Source: Dryomyza anilis (taxonomy: Eukaryota; Arthropoda; Insecta; Diptera; Dryomyzidae). Taken from it: a stretch of DNA of 64,000 nt. A program made the translations under genes and the position numbers. This document shows positions 21,621-33,714 of the stretch, one piece after another. How positions within the stretch are numbered: the stretch's first letter is position 1; every line of letters begins with the position of its first letter. The DNA is taken from positions 42,755,121 through 42,819,120 of the forward strand of contig OX638131.1 of NCBI GenBank assembly GCA_951804985.1, written 5' to 3'. The notes beneath the pieces are model-generated. The model was not told the origin of the DNA and ran no database searches. It was given only the letters and a program-made list of their open reading frames with translations.

Positions 21621-22353
21621 ACGCTGTAAAACGAGAAATTTCCATTTTAAATTCGGAGAATTGCAAATGAAATTGAAATTTTTAACTTAAAAATGTAAAA
21701 ATTCCAATAAAAATTAATATGTTTGCATTTTAAATTGCGAAAATTACAAAAGACATTTAGAATTTTCATTTAAAATTGAGAAAGAAAAAATTAAATTGAG
21801 ATTTATCTTTTAAAGTTGAGATAATTTGAAATTTCAAATGAACAACTTCAATTTCATTTGGTAATTTCGCAATTTCAAATGTGGAAATCTTAAATTGAAA
21901 TCAAATTTTTTAAATTTTAACTTATTCATTTAGAATTTTTTCAATTTAAAATGGGCAATCTCAAATTCAATTGGTATTTTCTCAGTTCGAAGTATTTTAT
22001 GAAAAAATTCGTATATATATGAAAAATATGAAATATTTTACAAATCTTTCATAAAATACACTAATACTTTGTATTTTTTTTTAAAACTTTCGATGAAAAT
22101 GCGATTCATTCATAAAAGTATGAAATATTATGCACTGACAAAAACGTTACTTACTAAGAACATATTTTAAAACTCTTTGTATTTTATAACTATCTGTTTG
22201 CGACCGCGATACCAATTATAATGAAGATATGAAATATTTTACGAATCTTTCGTAAAATACACGAATACTTTGTTTAAAAAAAACTGACGATGAAAATAAC
22301 GATTCATACAAAAAAGTATGAAATATTATGCATTGACAAAAACAGAACTCATA
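21621..22353. other. Low-complexity, fold-back-rich AT region
   Basis: 21630-21970 consists of many direct and inverted variants of AATTTGAAATTTC/CATTTTAAATTG, and 22000-22330 of TGAAATATTTTACAAATCTTTCATAAAATAC variants. It would fold extensively. No ends or target duplication could be fixed. Confidence 0.45.
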
Positions 22354-22772
22354 CAGAAAAGAGGTAATTTGCCCCTTAGTGCAAGCAATCAACAAGAACA
22401 AATGAGAAGGAAGTCAATTCAGCGCACTAATCAGTGTGTTAGAAAGAGAAAGAAAATCATTCAGCGCACTGAAAACACATTAGAAACACATAAGTGCGAA
22501 TGAGATGCATCATGTACAAAACGAGTAGAAGGTTCTCGACACATGTCGAAGCTTGTCGAATTGTATCGAACTGATGCATGCTTTATATAAGGGCGCCGCA
22601 TCTGAGGCACAGCACTTTAGTAGTGATTGGAAAGTGGTCGAGTGCATCTCGTGTGTGATCAATGTCAAGTTGAATTGTGGACATGCAGCTGTTGTTAGAA
22701 TTTGTTATTAATGAAGTTGTTTGTTAAAGTAAATTAATAAAGTTATTTGTTATAATTTAAACCAAACATAAA
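22354..22772 (+). mobile_element. LTR fragment, copy 3
   Basis: Matches the LTRs at 3980 and 16856 from AGAGGTAATTTGCCCC to AATTTAAACCAAACATAAA. The terminal TGTAACG and the last 100 or so bases are missing, so it is truncated at both ends. TTTATATAAGGG box near 22583. The heat-shock array is partly kept (AGAAG-GTTCT-CGACA). Confidence 0.8.
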
Positions 22773-23130
22773 TCTAGAATCACACGATGTATGCAAAGCA
22801 TACACAATCAAATCAATAAATGAGGGGAAATTTCCTGTTGACGCAATTTTGTATCAATTTAAAATGTTAATTTTTGTGTGAGATTCGTAATATATACGAA
22901 TCGTTCGTAAAAAATATTTTGAAGAATAAAATATAAATTACAAGTGTTTCGTGTATTCTACGAATTTTTCGCTTATATTACGAAATTAAAAATTACGGAA
23001 AAATATTTCGTAAAATGTCTTCGAAATTATTTTGAGTGTAGTGAAATTTGAGAGGAGAGAAAGAAAAATTCCAGTCGAATTCCTCTCCAGTTTTATAAGT
23101 TTACGAAGGGAAACCGTGAAGAAATCTATT
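22773..23130. other. Nothing firmly recognised
   Basis: 22860-23040 repeats TACGAATYKTTCGTAAAA-type motifs like those at 22200, so the LTR fragment may sit inside a larger TACGAAT-rich repeat. Confidence 0.35.
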
Positions 23131-23440
23131 TTTATACCCTACACTAAAAGTGAAAGGGTATATTCAGTTTGGTAGGCAGTTTGTAACACCCATAAGGAAG
23201 CATCTCCGGTAATGAAAAGTATATATATTCTTAATCAGCATGACCTCCTGTGTCGATTTAGCGATGTCCGTCTGTCTGTTGAAATCACGATTACAGAAAA
23301 ATAGAAGAGGTAGAGCAATGAACCTTTAGACTTAGATTACTTATATATCTAAGCTGTCTTAACAAGAAAATTGGCATGATCGGTCTATAGTGACCTGAGA
23401 ACCGACCACTTATTATATATATAATATTTTCCAAAACTAA
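23131..23440 (+). mobile_element. Family B DINE-like element, copy B2 (3' truncated)
   Basis: Starts TTTATACCCTACACTAAAAG and keeps the core through CTGTTGAAATCACGATTAC and the GATCGGTCTATAGTGACC segment, then loses similarity near 23440. The 3' hairpin is absent. The (GTCT)n tract is only two to three units. Confidence 0.8.
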
Positions 23441-24396
23441 CCTCTACAAAAAATGTATTTGAAATTCTAAAAAGAATTTCAAAACCAAAACTAAATGTTG
23501 CAATTTCTTATGACGCACTCTTTAATACAAAAGTGGTAAATACAGTCCTTCTGTGATGCATTGTATCAATATTTAAAATAAATAAATTTAAAATAAATAA
23601 ATTCCTTGCTGTCTTCTCTGTAGAGTTATTTTAAATGTTTGACAAAAAGCAGGTAAACAATAAATTAAATTTTAGTATTATCTGAATCGTCTCTCGATAC
23701 CAAACAATTTTACATTCACTAAATTAAGTTAATTCTCAATTGAATTCGATACTCGACAAATCGGTAAACAACACAACTAATGGCCAATAAACTGTCGGAC
23801 CGACAGCAAAACCAAGGAATGGTGACAAATTTCCTGTCGCCAGACAAACTCTACAATAGCAACAACAACCGACAACAACCAGCAAACCACAACAAATAAA
23901 TTAGCAACAACATGAACACCTTGTGTACAAAAGAATCGACATACAACAACAGACAATTTAATTTATATGAAGTTACAAATTCAAAGACATGCCACACACT
24001 CAATGACGTAGCGACAAATCTAAGATGGACATAATGATATTTTACTTGGACACAATGTCAACTGCAGCAATTGAATGTTTAGTCAAAATCGACTGTTGCA
24101 AAGAAACAAACAGAAAAAACTAGAATGTGTCAAACAAATAAAAATTGCAAAAGTAATAATGTGATTGCTTAGTTTATATTTTTTACTGTCATTATAATGT
24201 CCATATTTTGTATTCCTACAGTGAATGCTTTAACTATTCGAATAAGCGAAACATAAATGACATTTTCACATCGACATTATCATAAATTTAGATACAAACT
24301 ATTTTAAAGTAAGAAATGATCTTTCAAAAAGTGGAAAAAAATATACGCTATTGATTGCTGAAATAATAAAAATTTGGTCATAAATCCAGGCTGAAA
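23441..24396. other. Unique DNA with CAA-rich block
   Basis: 23750-23950 is CAACAACAA-rich and of balanced composition (AACTGTCGGACCGACAG, itself a hairpin). No open frame of note. The rest is AT-rich. Confidence 0.4.
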
Positions 24397-25614
24397 ACGA
24401 GTTGGAAAAGTTAGGTCACATGGGGCGTATTTTTATAGTCGGTAGGGCCCGACTATGGAATACCCTGCACTCTTGTTGGATATATCAGTGGTAAAATTTT
24501 TAATAATTTACTACTGAAATTTCCACTACAAAAATGAAAAAAATCGGTAAAAAATGAAAAAAATCAAATGTGGGCGGCTCACGCCCATTTTTGGAACATA
24601 TATTTTTAGGCGAATTCTAACAATATGTTTTAAATTTTATAAATTTACATCTAATACTTTTCGAGTTATTGGTTCCTAAATAGTAATATATAAGTGAGTT
24701 GTATGGGAGGTGGGCGTGTTCGTTGACCGATTTTGTTCAAATCCAAACTCCGAACCAACTTTTTTCTAAAATGTATTGAAACCAAATTTCTTTACATTCC
24801 GTCTATTATTTTTATACCCTACACTAAGAGTGAAAGGGTATATTCAGTTTGGTACGCCGTTTGTAACACCCAGAAGGAAGCATCTCCGGTATGGAAAAGT
24901 ATATATATTCTTGATCAGCATGACCTCCTGAGTCGATTTAGCGATGTCCGTCTGTCCGTCTGTCTGTCCGTCTGTCTGTTGAAATCCCTACTACTTTTAA
25001 AATTGAAGAGCTGAAGGCGAGATCGGTCCATTGTGACCTATGATCCGACCACTTATGTTCAAATACCTCATATAAAATGAACATATAAAGATCAATTTTT
25101 ATGTATACGTGCTTAGGTAAACTTTTTTGGTCAAATATATATTGACATCATGCTCAAATACATGATAATAATGTTTTCCGGCGAAAATACTTGTGGTTCA
25201 CAAAAAAAAAATCGAAATTCGGTACACCTACCCATTTGTAAATATGGGTATCAAATGAATGGATATTCTTCAGCGATTGAATGTTTGTAGTTATTTTCAG
25301 GATTCGTAACCACACATATGTGTAGGGTATTTATAGTCGGCTTAGACCGACTATAATTTTGATAATCCTAAGTATCATAATTAATTTCCCATGTGATCTA
25401 ACCTTCCCAATTGGTTCAAGTTACCTTGTATCCGGTCAGACAGCAAGACAGACAGACGGACAGACGGACAGACAGACGGACAAGGCTAAACGGTCTCGGA
25501 TAGTGATGCTGATCAAGAATATATATACTTTTCCATACCGGCCACGCCTCCTAAGGGGCGTTACAATATATGCACAAACTTAATATACCCTGTACCTCAT
25601 TGGTGTAGGTTATA
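24397..25614 (-). mobile_element. Family A DINE-like element, copy A2, interrupted by B3
   Basis: Minus orientation: the 3' end is at 24397 (AACGAGTTGG) with the hairpin ATAGTCGG...CCGACTAT, and the body runs to 24812. It resumes at 25416 with CAAGTTACCTTGTATCCGG, continues through the (GTCY)n tract and core, and reaches TACCCTGTACCTCATTGG near 25614. Compared with A1, the join across B3 is seamless, with no bases gained or lost. Confidence 0.9.
24813..25415 (+). mobile_element. Family B DINE-like element, copy B3, nested in A2
   Basis: 603 bp from TATACCCTACACTAAGAG to CCCAATTGGT. The host reads ATTATTTT before it and TCAAG after it, and A1 shows the intact ATTATTTTTCAAG, so B3 went between two Ts without target duplication, as Helentron/DINE-1 elements do. 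3' hairpin ATAGTCGG-CTTAGA-CCGACTAT. Confidence 0.93.
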
Positions 25615-25724
25615 AAAAATTAGTATTGACCCGAACAACTTCTGCTGGAAACAATGTAATATTTGGGTAAGCTGTAGATAAATATTGTTTGAATAAAGTT
25701 GTTTGCTCCCAAATATATAACATT

Positions 25725-26433
25725 TAAACTGAAATAATTCATATTTCGAAACATTTTTTTTTACAAACATAATGGTGGAATGTTAATCAAATATTGTTTG
25801 GATGCAAGTAAAACCTATTTACAAAAAAAATGTATCCAAAAACCAAATGTTACCGTGCAAATAAAATATACTTCCGTGGTAATAGAATGCATTTGCGAAA
25901 TAAAATAATATTTGGATGCAAATAAAAAATATTTTCATGTACATGTTCCTAAACAACAAATGTTTTCCTGTAAATAAAATATAACTACGTTGCAATAAAA
26001 TCAATTCTTAAATAAAATATTATTTTGATGCAAACAAATCATATTAGCAAGTATTTTTTCGTAAACAACATATGTTTACCTGCACATAAAATATACTTAT
26101 GTGGCATTGAAATTTATTAATTAAATAACTTTTTGTTTGGAAGCAAATAAAATATATTTGTAAACACTTGTCACCGAAACAACAAATGTTTTCTTGCAAA
26201 TAAAATATACTTATGTGACAATAAAATCCATTAAATAAATATAATATTGTTAGGATGCAAATAAACTATGTTTGACAGCACTTGTTTCTAAACAACAAAT
26301 GTTTCCCTGCAAATCAAATATACTTACGTGGCAAATCATTCATTAAATAAAATATTGTTTGGAGTAAATACTATTTTTTTGGAAGCAATTGCTTCCCAAA
26401 CAAGAATTTTTTCCTGGAAATAAAATATACATT
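25725..26433 (+). repeat. 113-bp satellite array, about six units
   Basis: The marker AAACAACAAATGTTT recurs at 25951, 26063, 26177 and 26290, with diverged forms at 25838 and 26398, giving steps of 112-114 bp. Each unit also has TGCAAATAAAATATAC, then CCATTAAATAAAATATT, then TTTGGATGCAAATAAA. Units differ by 15-30%, so the array is old. Nearby AT-rich DNA (27860-27930, 28740-29235) carries similar GCAAATAAA/CAAACAAA phrases. Confidence 0.85.
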
Positions 26434-26917
26434 TAATTTTTTTTACTACAATAAAAGTGTACTAAAGACATCAAAATGACAACTGGAACCGCGAACCTCG
26501 ATGCAGCAACGAATGTGAATAAACTGAAAGAAACAACAAAATAGAGTAGAATAAAATGGAATAAGTATAAACGTGCATATAATTTTTAATTCGATACAAA
26601 TAAATATATTTTCGACACACACAACCCTGCAGTGTAACGGACTAGTATTGATCTAGTTCTCCGTAGACACTCAACTAGCCCGAATTCGATCCAATTTCAT
26701 ACAATGAACTGTAATTTTTTTAATGCTCATGTCCTACGATGTGTTAATTGTCCCCTCTTGCATTACATTTAAGTAGTTTTTAAACTCGTTTCTTTTAACA
26801 AGTTTATAGACTAAGTTTTTACAGTCAGTCTATAAACTAGTTTCTTTAATTCCCTTTTAAACTGGTTACTATATACCAGTTGAAACACTAGAGCTGTAAG
26901 CTATTCGACGACAATTG
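26434..26917. other. AT-rich stretch with short inverted repeats
   Basis: 26760-26885 repeats variants of TATAAACTAGTTTCTTT/AAACTCGTTTC in both orientations. Otherwise nothing was recognised. Confidence 0.4.
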
Positions 26918-27060
26918 ACATAGTCAAGCGCATCAAAATCTATGGTTTCGCTGTCTAGGCCATGTGGAACGAATGGATGAAATTGCTCCAGTCAAGAAAG
27001 GTATTAAAATGAGACTTGATGGTGGACAGCGTAGGAGATTGGTGCGACTTTTTATTAGCA
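26918..27060 (+). pseudogene. Relic of a non-LTR retrotransposon C-terminus
   Basis: Translation gives DIVKRIKI and then, one frame over, LGHVERMDEIAPVKK followed by DGGQRRR. This arrangement (RIKxxRWLGHVERM, then KK, then a Gly-Arg-rich motif) is found near the C-terminus of many animal non-LTR reverse transcriptase polyproteins. A frameshift lies at about 26940, and no RT domain is next to it. It is a short dead fragment; the clade cannot be set from it. Confidence 0.6.
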
Positions 27061-27248
27061 GCCAAGACACGGTTGAAAGGGCCTTTCAATAGGTTATTTG
27101 TTAAATTTTATAAGTCCATGGCGGAAAGAATTAAAACAAATCGCACGATAGAATCCACAACAAAATTAATAAGAAAGATATTTCCTACAAAATAGATAAA
27201 TAATATATAATTTGCTTTTGACAATTATTTTTGTTTTTGACAATTTTG

Positions 27249-27845
27249 ACACGTCCGGTATAGAAAAGTATATATATTCTTGATCAGCATCACTACCCGA
27301 GTCCGTTAAGCTATGTCCGTCTGTCTGTCTGTCTGTCTGTCCGTCTGTCTTGCTGTCCTTATACACGATACCTTGAGAAATACTTCTTAGAATGCGATGA
27401 AATTTCGTTTCAATACTTTTTAGCCAAACGTTAGTTTTGTCAATGGAAATGAGAAAATTGCTCGATGAACACGACCACCTCCCATACAAGTCATTTATAT
27501 ATAACAGTTTAGGAACCAATAACTCCAAAAGTATTCAAGATATACTTATAAAATTTAAACTGTATGGTTAGAATTCACATAGAAATATGTGTTCCAAAAA
27601 TGGATACGCCCACATTTTTTGTATTATTTTCCGCTTTTTCATAGTGGACATTTTGTTCGCAAATTATTGAATACAAATTTATGAAATATTAGCCTTAAAT
27701 CTCCACATATGTTTTAAAATTAGCCGTGATCCGCTCACATTTATTTTTCAACTTTTTTGATTATTTTGTTTATTTCTTTTATATCAATTTTTTAAATTAT
27801 TGAGATATACGTCGTAAATTTCTGATATGTGAATAATATGCAGAA
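27249..27845 (+). mobile_element. Family A DINE-like element, copy A3 (both ends lost)
   Basis: Begins inside the core (ACACGTCCGGTATAG), has a (GTCT)n tract and the full internal body to TGATATGTGAATAATATGC, but lacks the 5' hairpin and the 3' hairpin. Confidence 0.85.
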
Positions 27846-27983
27846 TGTAAGAATGTTCAGCTTTATTTAAAAGCATTCAGAATACTAATAAAGTTTATTT
27901 GTGTCCAAATAATTCAAATTCACATGCAATAAATTTTTCTTGCGTAGGTGACGCCTGAAAATTTTACATTTTCACCGAAATTT

Positions 27984-28121
27984 TTATACCCTACACTAAG
28001 AGTGAAAGGGTATATTCAGTTTGGTACGCCGTTTGTAACACCCAGAAGGAAGCATCTCCGGTATGGAAAAGTATATATATTCTTGATCAGCATGACCTCC
28101 TGAGTCGATTTAGCGATGTCC

Positions 28122-28159
<38 letters not shown>

Positions 28160-28705
28160 CCGTCTGTCCGTCTGTCTGTCCGTCCGTCTGTTGAAAAATT
28201 GAAGAGCTAGATAAATGAAACTTATAACTTAGATTACTAATATACAGCATGTGCTGTATGTGGAGAGATCGGTCCATTGTGACCTATGATCCGACCACTT
28301 ATGTTCAAATACCTCATATAAAATGTACATATAAAGATCAATTTTTATGTATACGTGCTTAGGTAAACTTTTTTGGTCAAATATATATTGACATCATGCT
28401 CAAATACATGATAATAATGTTTTCCGGCGAAAAGACTTGTGGTTCACAAAAAATTCGAAATTCGGTACACCTACCCATTTTTAAATATGGGTATCAAATG
28501 AATGGAAATTCTTCAGCGATTGAATGTTTGTAGTTATTTTCAGGATTCGTATACCCTGGTGACTTATATATCACTTTGAATGGTAACCACACATATGTGT
28601 AGGGTATTTATAGTCAGCTTAGACCGACTATAATTTCGATAATCCTAACTATCATAATTACATCTACTTTAAAATTTCCCATGTGATCTAACCTTGCCAA
28701 CTGGT
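27984..28705 (+). mobile_element. Family B DINE-like element, copy B4
   Basis: Complete: TTATACCCTACACTAAGAG to TTGCCAACTGGT, then a T run. (GTCT/GTCC)n of about 19 units at 28120-28193. The 3' hairpin is ATAGTCAG...CCGACTAT with one mismatch. At 722 bp it is longer than B3, chiefly because it keeps the ATACCCTGGTGACTTATAT segment and a longer microsatellite. Confidence 0.9.
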
Positions 28706-29238
28706 TTTTTTTTTGTTCTTCATTTGAAACAATATATAGATAACATTATATTAATATGGTCATCAACATATTAACTTTGACTGCTACAGATCATATTTTG
28801 ATAAGAAATTTTATTTCGGTACAAATAAGTGTAATTTCGATATAAGAAAAACTATGTTTGCATCTTTATATAAAAGCAATTACTATTTCGATGCAAACAA
28901 ACCATATTTTTGAAAGATCATACACTGCATTTAAGTTTATCTCTTCAAATAATAGTTATTTGGACACAAGCAATCTTTATTTAAAAAATATGTAAAATAC
29001 AAATAAAGTTTACTTGTGTTCCGAATTCTGTTTTACCACAAATAATATTTATTTAATACAAACACACTAATTTTATCTATGCAAATATACTTTGTTTATC
29101 TACGAATAAGTGATCATACCAAACAAATTGTATTTGTGCATATACAAATTGTTTTACTAAATCTAAATAAAAAGTATTAATGTCAATGTTCCCAAATACA
29201 CATTGTTATATGCAAACAAATTTATCTTATATACACAC
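28706..29238. other. AT-rich DNA with satellite-like phrases
   Basis: Recurring GATGCAAACAAACC, ACAAATAAAGTTTACTTGTG and GCAAATATACTTTG phrases suggest a strongly diverged relative of the 25.7-kb satellite. No regular period could be fixed. Confidence 0.35.
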
Positions 29239-29580
29239 ATAAAGAGTTTTTAACAGGGACGCTGCAAAAGTAGAGCGACAGGGACAGCAAAAAATGCCAT
29301 ATTTCTTACCGCTCTTTTGACATTTCTCTTCAGTAAGGTTTGCCATTTCTTGATGTAAAGATATACGAATTCGAGCTTCGGTAGTTAATTTTATGTATTT
29401 TAACTCGTTGTTGGCTCGTATATCTTTCCATTGTAAAATGGCAAACCTTACTGAAGAGAAATATCAAAAGAGCGGCAAGAAATATGGCGTCTTATGCTAT
29501 CCCTGTCGCTCTACTTTTGTAGCGTCCCTGTTATCCTTGAAAAAAACTTTTGTAGCGCTCTTATTGAAAAACCCTTTATG
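29239..29580. mobile_element. Fold-back element with arms of about 150 bp
   Basis: The outer ends CATAAAGAGTTTTT and (inverted) CATAAAGGGTTTTT flank arms containing CAGGGACGCTGCAAAAGTAG, AGAGCGACAGGGA, GGCAAACCTTACTGAAGAG and their reverse complements. The arms meet around 29370-29400. The right arm carries an extra partial copy of the ACTTTTGTAGCG end. The open frame of 62 codons across it is a by-product. Confidence 0.85.
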
Positions 29581-31308
29581 ATACTAAATTAAACTGATGT
29601 CTGCAGACATGTAAACATATTTTGTTTTAACAAACTTATTGTATCAATTTCAATAAAAATTGATAAATCTAAATCAATTATATTTGTGCAAAACAAAATT
29701 TATTTCCATTCAAACTAATTCTTATTCATATTTATCAAAAATCGTCTTCTTCTTTATTTCCAAACATTTCTTATTTGCCGCTAAACAATTCCCGGGCAAT
29801 GATTTTTCTCCGTGTACGGTTTTTACCACCTCTTAGGGATTAGGAAATTGGACAAAAATGTGATTTTCGACACCCTTTTGAGGGTCATGAACCACCATAC
29901 TATCATTCGATTTCTCACGATGTCTGCTAGCGATTTCCGAGTTTTTCAATTACTGAAGCAATTTAAACCATGGTATTCGCGAATTTCTTCATATCCGCAC
30001 AATATACTTAATATAACATTTATATATCGCTACCTTTATGTTATGTAATTAATATAAATTGTGAAATAAATATACGACAGCGGTTCTGTACAATTTATTA
30101 TTTAATAATTTACTAACACACAATACATCGTCGAACAACCGCGATTGCTCTTTGATCCTACCATTTCGTTCACCATAACACAAATGATTGATCCATCCAT
30201 CAGTCAACCAATCACTTTATCGTGCGCCATATAATCAGTCAACCAAACATTCATCCACAGTTGGTTCTCTTTCGCCTCACCTATCACTGCATTGAATTCC
30301 ATTTCAATTAAACAAACATTTTTTCGTTAGTCCTGATGGTTTTCTTGTTTCACTAGAGTTTTCTCTAGGCCAAGTGCTTTTATTCGACCACAATTCAAGT
30401 GTAAAAAGGGTTCGAAAGAATGAAAAAGCATTTGTGGTTGTTACTTGTTCGTGGTGATGCGTTGCGATGGGAAAGCATGGCAAATAAAACTTGTGGAAAG
30501 AACTAAAAAGTTTTGCTTTGAGTACGGATTGTTGCATCATTCATTCATGATTTGGAACATGTCAGACATAATTTTATATTATAATATGATTCGATTTAAA
30601 TTATATTGAATATATTTGTAAATATTACAAAAAAATGTAAACCAATGTTAAAAAACCAAATAAAAAAAAATAAATATTAAATATTATTTTATTTTTTATT
30701 ACAATAACAATTTATTTATTCAATAATAGAAAAACAATTAAATTAATCACACGGTCAACAAAATAAAAATTTATTATTGAAATCATTGAAATTTATTAAT
30801 TTGATTTTAATGTACTATTTTTTTTTTATTATTTCTGCACAATAACGCACTAATCATAGTTTATGTTTACACAAATTAAGAAAACTAGTTTGCAAAAATA
30901 TATAAAATTTTAATAATTTAATTTGTTCTTCCAAAATTTGTAAAAACTCAGTTCAATAATTCAAGTTTTACTCATAGAATAGTGCAAATTTTGATAAGGA
31001 ATGTCCCGAATTATTCTGTGATTTATTACGAAATAACTATAAACTTTGGGAAAAAAGTGTTCATATACAAAAATAAAGTTAATTTGTTTTGCATCTTAGC
31101 TATCTTTCTAAATAATTCAAAAAAAAATAATTTGTATGCAAAAAGTATTTTTAGAAAAGAAAATAAAATGTGTCCCGTCCGTATATAAACTCAATCTATC
31201 TATATATCGTACATAATTCTCTAATTCTTTGCAGATATTAAGTCATATTTAAATACAACTTGATAAAGATCAAGTAAATTCATTAATTTTTCTTCAGCAA
31301 TGCAACTC
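29581..31308. other. Unique AT-rich DNA, no confident gene
   Basis: 30110-30540 is a little more balanced (runs such as CAATCACTTTATCGTGCGCC), with frames of 78 codons on both strands that show no domain. 30560-31300 is low-complexity AT. Confidence 0.4.
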
Positions 31309-32035
31309 GACACTTTTTTTAAATGCTTTTTTTGACCACCATATTAATGACATAGGTCAAAAATAATACAGTTGGATAGATTGATTCATTGGCTACAAAT
31401 TTTCCACATGCTGTAAAGATCTACAATATTTAGTTTCCGCGAAACAAATGCAAATGCGACACAACCTAAAACCTGCTTCTGAAAATAGGCTGGGGTAAAG
31501 TCAACACTACACACTTTTCCCGCGAATGCACATTTTTGCTGATATCTTTCAATTTGATTGAAATATATGTATTCCAAGATAAAACTATTTGTGCTGTTTT
31601 ATTTCGGTCCCGCGAAATTGTTTGACTATTATTCATATTATTCACATATTATCTTTTTTTTTTTTGCAATAACTTCTTAAATCATGGTCAAATGTTTGAA
31701 AAGTCTCCTTATATTGTAAGAATGGATAATAAAAATTTGTATTTTCGCGGAATCTACTTTGACGAAATGCTTATGTGTCGACTTTACCCCACGATACTTA
31801 GTCTAATATTATTTGCATAAAAATGCGAATTGAATGAAAAAATAAAATAAAATTCAACACGACATGATAAGTGAACCCCATAATACATAAAACTCACAAC
31901 AAAATATATAAATAATCAAAATTTTAATGGCAATTACAAGTTTACTGCGTTATCAATATGTAACTTTTGGAGTCAAAAAACACATTTTATTACATAAAAA
32001 CTGAAGATCAAGCACAAAATGAATTTCTGTTCTTA
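31309..32035 (+). repeat. Dispersed repeat P (about 730 bp)
   Basis: Matches 59233-59866 in reverse over its whole length: GACACTTTTTT at one end, TGAATTTCTGTTCTT at the other, with shared TGACCACCATATTAATGAC, GCATTCGCGRGAAAAG and CCAAAAGTTACATATTGATAACGC-type segments. It contains an inner pair of inverted motifs, GGGGTAAAGTCAACAC (31493) and GTCGACTTTACCCC (ending about 31790). Non-coding; class unknown. Confidence 0.8.
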
Positions 32036-33714
32036 CTTTTCTTTAATTTTTATTCAATTAATTTATTAATTATTATTATTAAATATTTAATCAAAACAGT
32101 TAATTTCGTATCGGCTATTCGTACAGCATGGTCTTTATTTTGAATATGCGATTCAATAAATTGTGTTATACCATTTTTTATTGAAGTGAAACAAAGTTTC
32201 TAACTACTATTATGAAAAATCACTTTAAAAATATTACAATAGAACATTTTCACACTATTCGGTTGTGATAAATTATTCGGTTGGGATACGACTCAGGATA
32301 AGGTTCGTGCATATTTTATATTCATAGATTGTTTTGTGCCGTTTCTTTTATTTTGTTGTTTGTTTTTCAAGAACTCTTACCTCGACTTTATTTTTAACGA
32401 TGTGCCATAAAAGCTTGTTAATCACAAAGCCGACAGTACGATATGTTATAACTTGAAGCATGCGCCCGTCAGTCATGAATTTCGAATTGAGTTTGAGCAA
32501 ATGTTTTGGGTGCGTCGTCTGTAAAGTTCTTCGTTAATTTTAACGCCTACTTCTGTTTAATGTTTGTTGATTTTATGGCGTACGTTTTTATGATTACAGC
32601 AGGCATTCATGGCTTTATTAAAAAAAAAACAAGAATATTGAGTCACGTTGGATGCAAGGCCACGTACACAGTAATGATTCCAAAATAAATATTGTGTTAT
32701 GTTGGCGCCGAATTCGAGAGGATCATTTTTTATTAAAAAATGTTAGAAATTTCTGCATGAAACTTATTTTGATTCACGCAACATAAACATTAATTGCGCC
32801 TTTAGCATTAAATGTAATTGTACTGCGCCTAAAAGCAGACTGCATTTTTTGTATTTCGAGTTTAATCCGCTTTCAGACTGCTGACCCAATTAGGCAATGA
32901 AATTACAAAAACAACAGCTGCAACTGCAACACAGTGAGAACAATTGCCAACACCCGGCAAAGAGAACAACATACTGTGTGCAGTTTGTAGGCAGTGAAGT
33001 GTAATGTTGCTAACAGCATAATCAACACTGTCTGTAAATGTATTTAAATCAATTATGCATTAATTAAATTGCTTAATTGGATTCTGCCTTTGTCTGGTGT
33101 TCAATTAACAATGTTGCGTATTATTCTAGTGCATGGTACCTACTTATTGTATGCAAAATTGCAATTATCTGAAACCGAGAATTTTCGCTACGACATTTTG
33201 TGCTATTTATTAATAATTATTTAAAAGAAAATTATTGTTTTAATTTCAATGCAAATATGCATTAGGCCAGACCAGTCTTTATACAATAAATTAAAATTTT
33301 GAAAGTTGCCCCTAAAATGAAATCTTACCTCGTAAAAGTGTCGTAGAGAAATACAGCAATCAAAATTAATTACACTCTAATGCTGAATCAACCAGTCTAT
33401 TTTAAAAACAGCGGCTGTTTTCCAAAATATTTGGCTATTTTTTAATTTTTCTACGCTTAAATAGGTAAACATACAACATAAAGTCTACATAATATATCAT
33501 TCCATGCACCGGTGTGTCGCTTATAATGGAACATTAGATCCAGTTTTTATATAAATAATTGAGACAATTAATATAAACGATAGAAGCTAAAATTTAGTTC
33601 AAATATATATTTCATTCAGTGAAACCAAAAATTTGTAAATTTTAAAGCATAATTTTAAAGCATATATCACTTCGATATATGATTGAAAAAACAGATCATT
33701 GTGAACTCACGGCA
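32036..33714. other. Unique DNA; balanced block at about 32830-33140
   Basis: 32830-33140 contains CAGCTG E-box and ATTAATTAAATTGCTTAATTGG homeodomain-type motifs in non-repetitive DNA, suggesting cis-regulatory sequence. No open frame of note. The rest is AT-rich. Confidence 0.35.

Noticed and set aside
29393..29581. 62-codon frame
   Set aside because: It lies wholly within one arm of a fold-back element.
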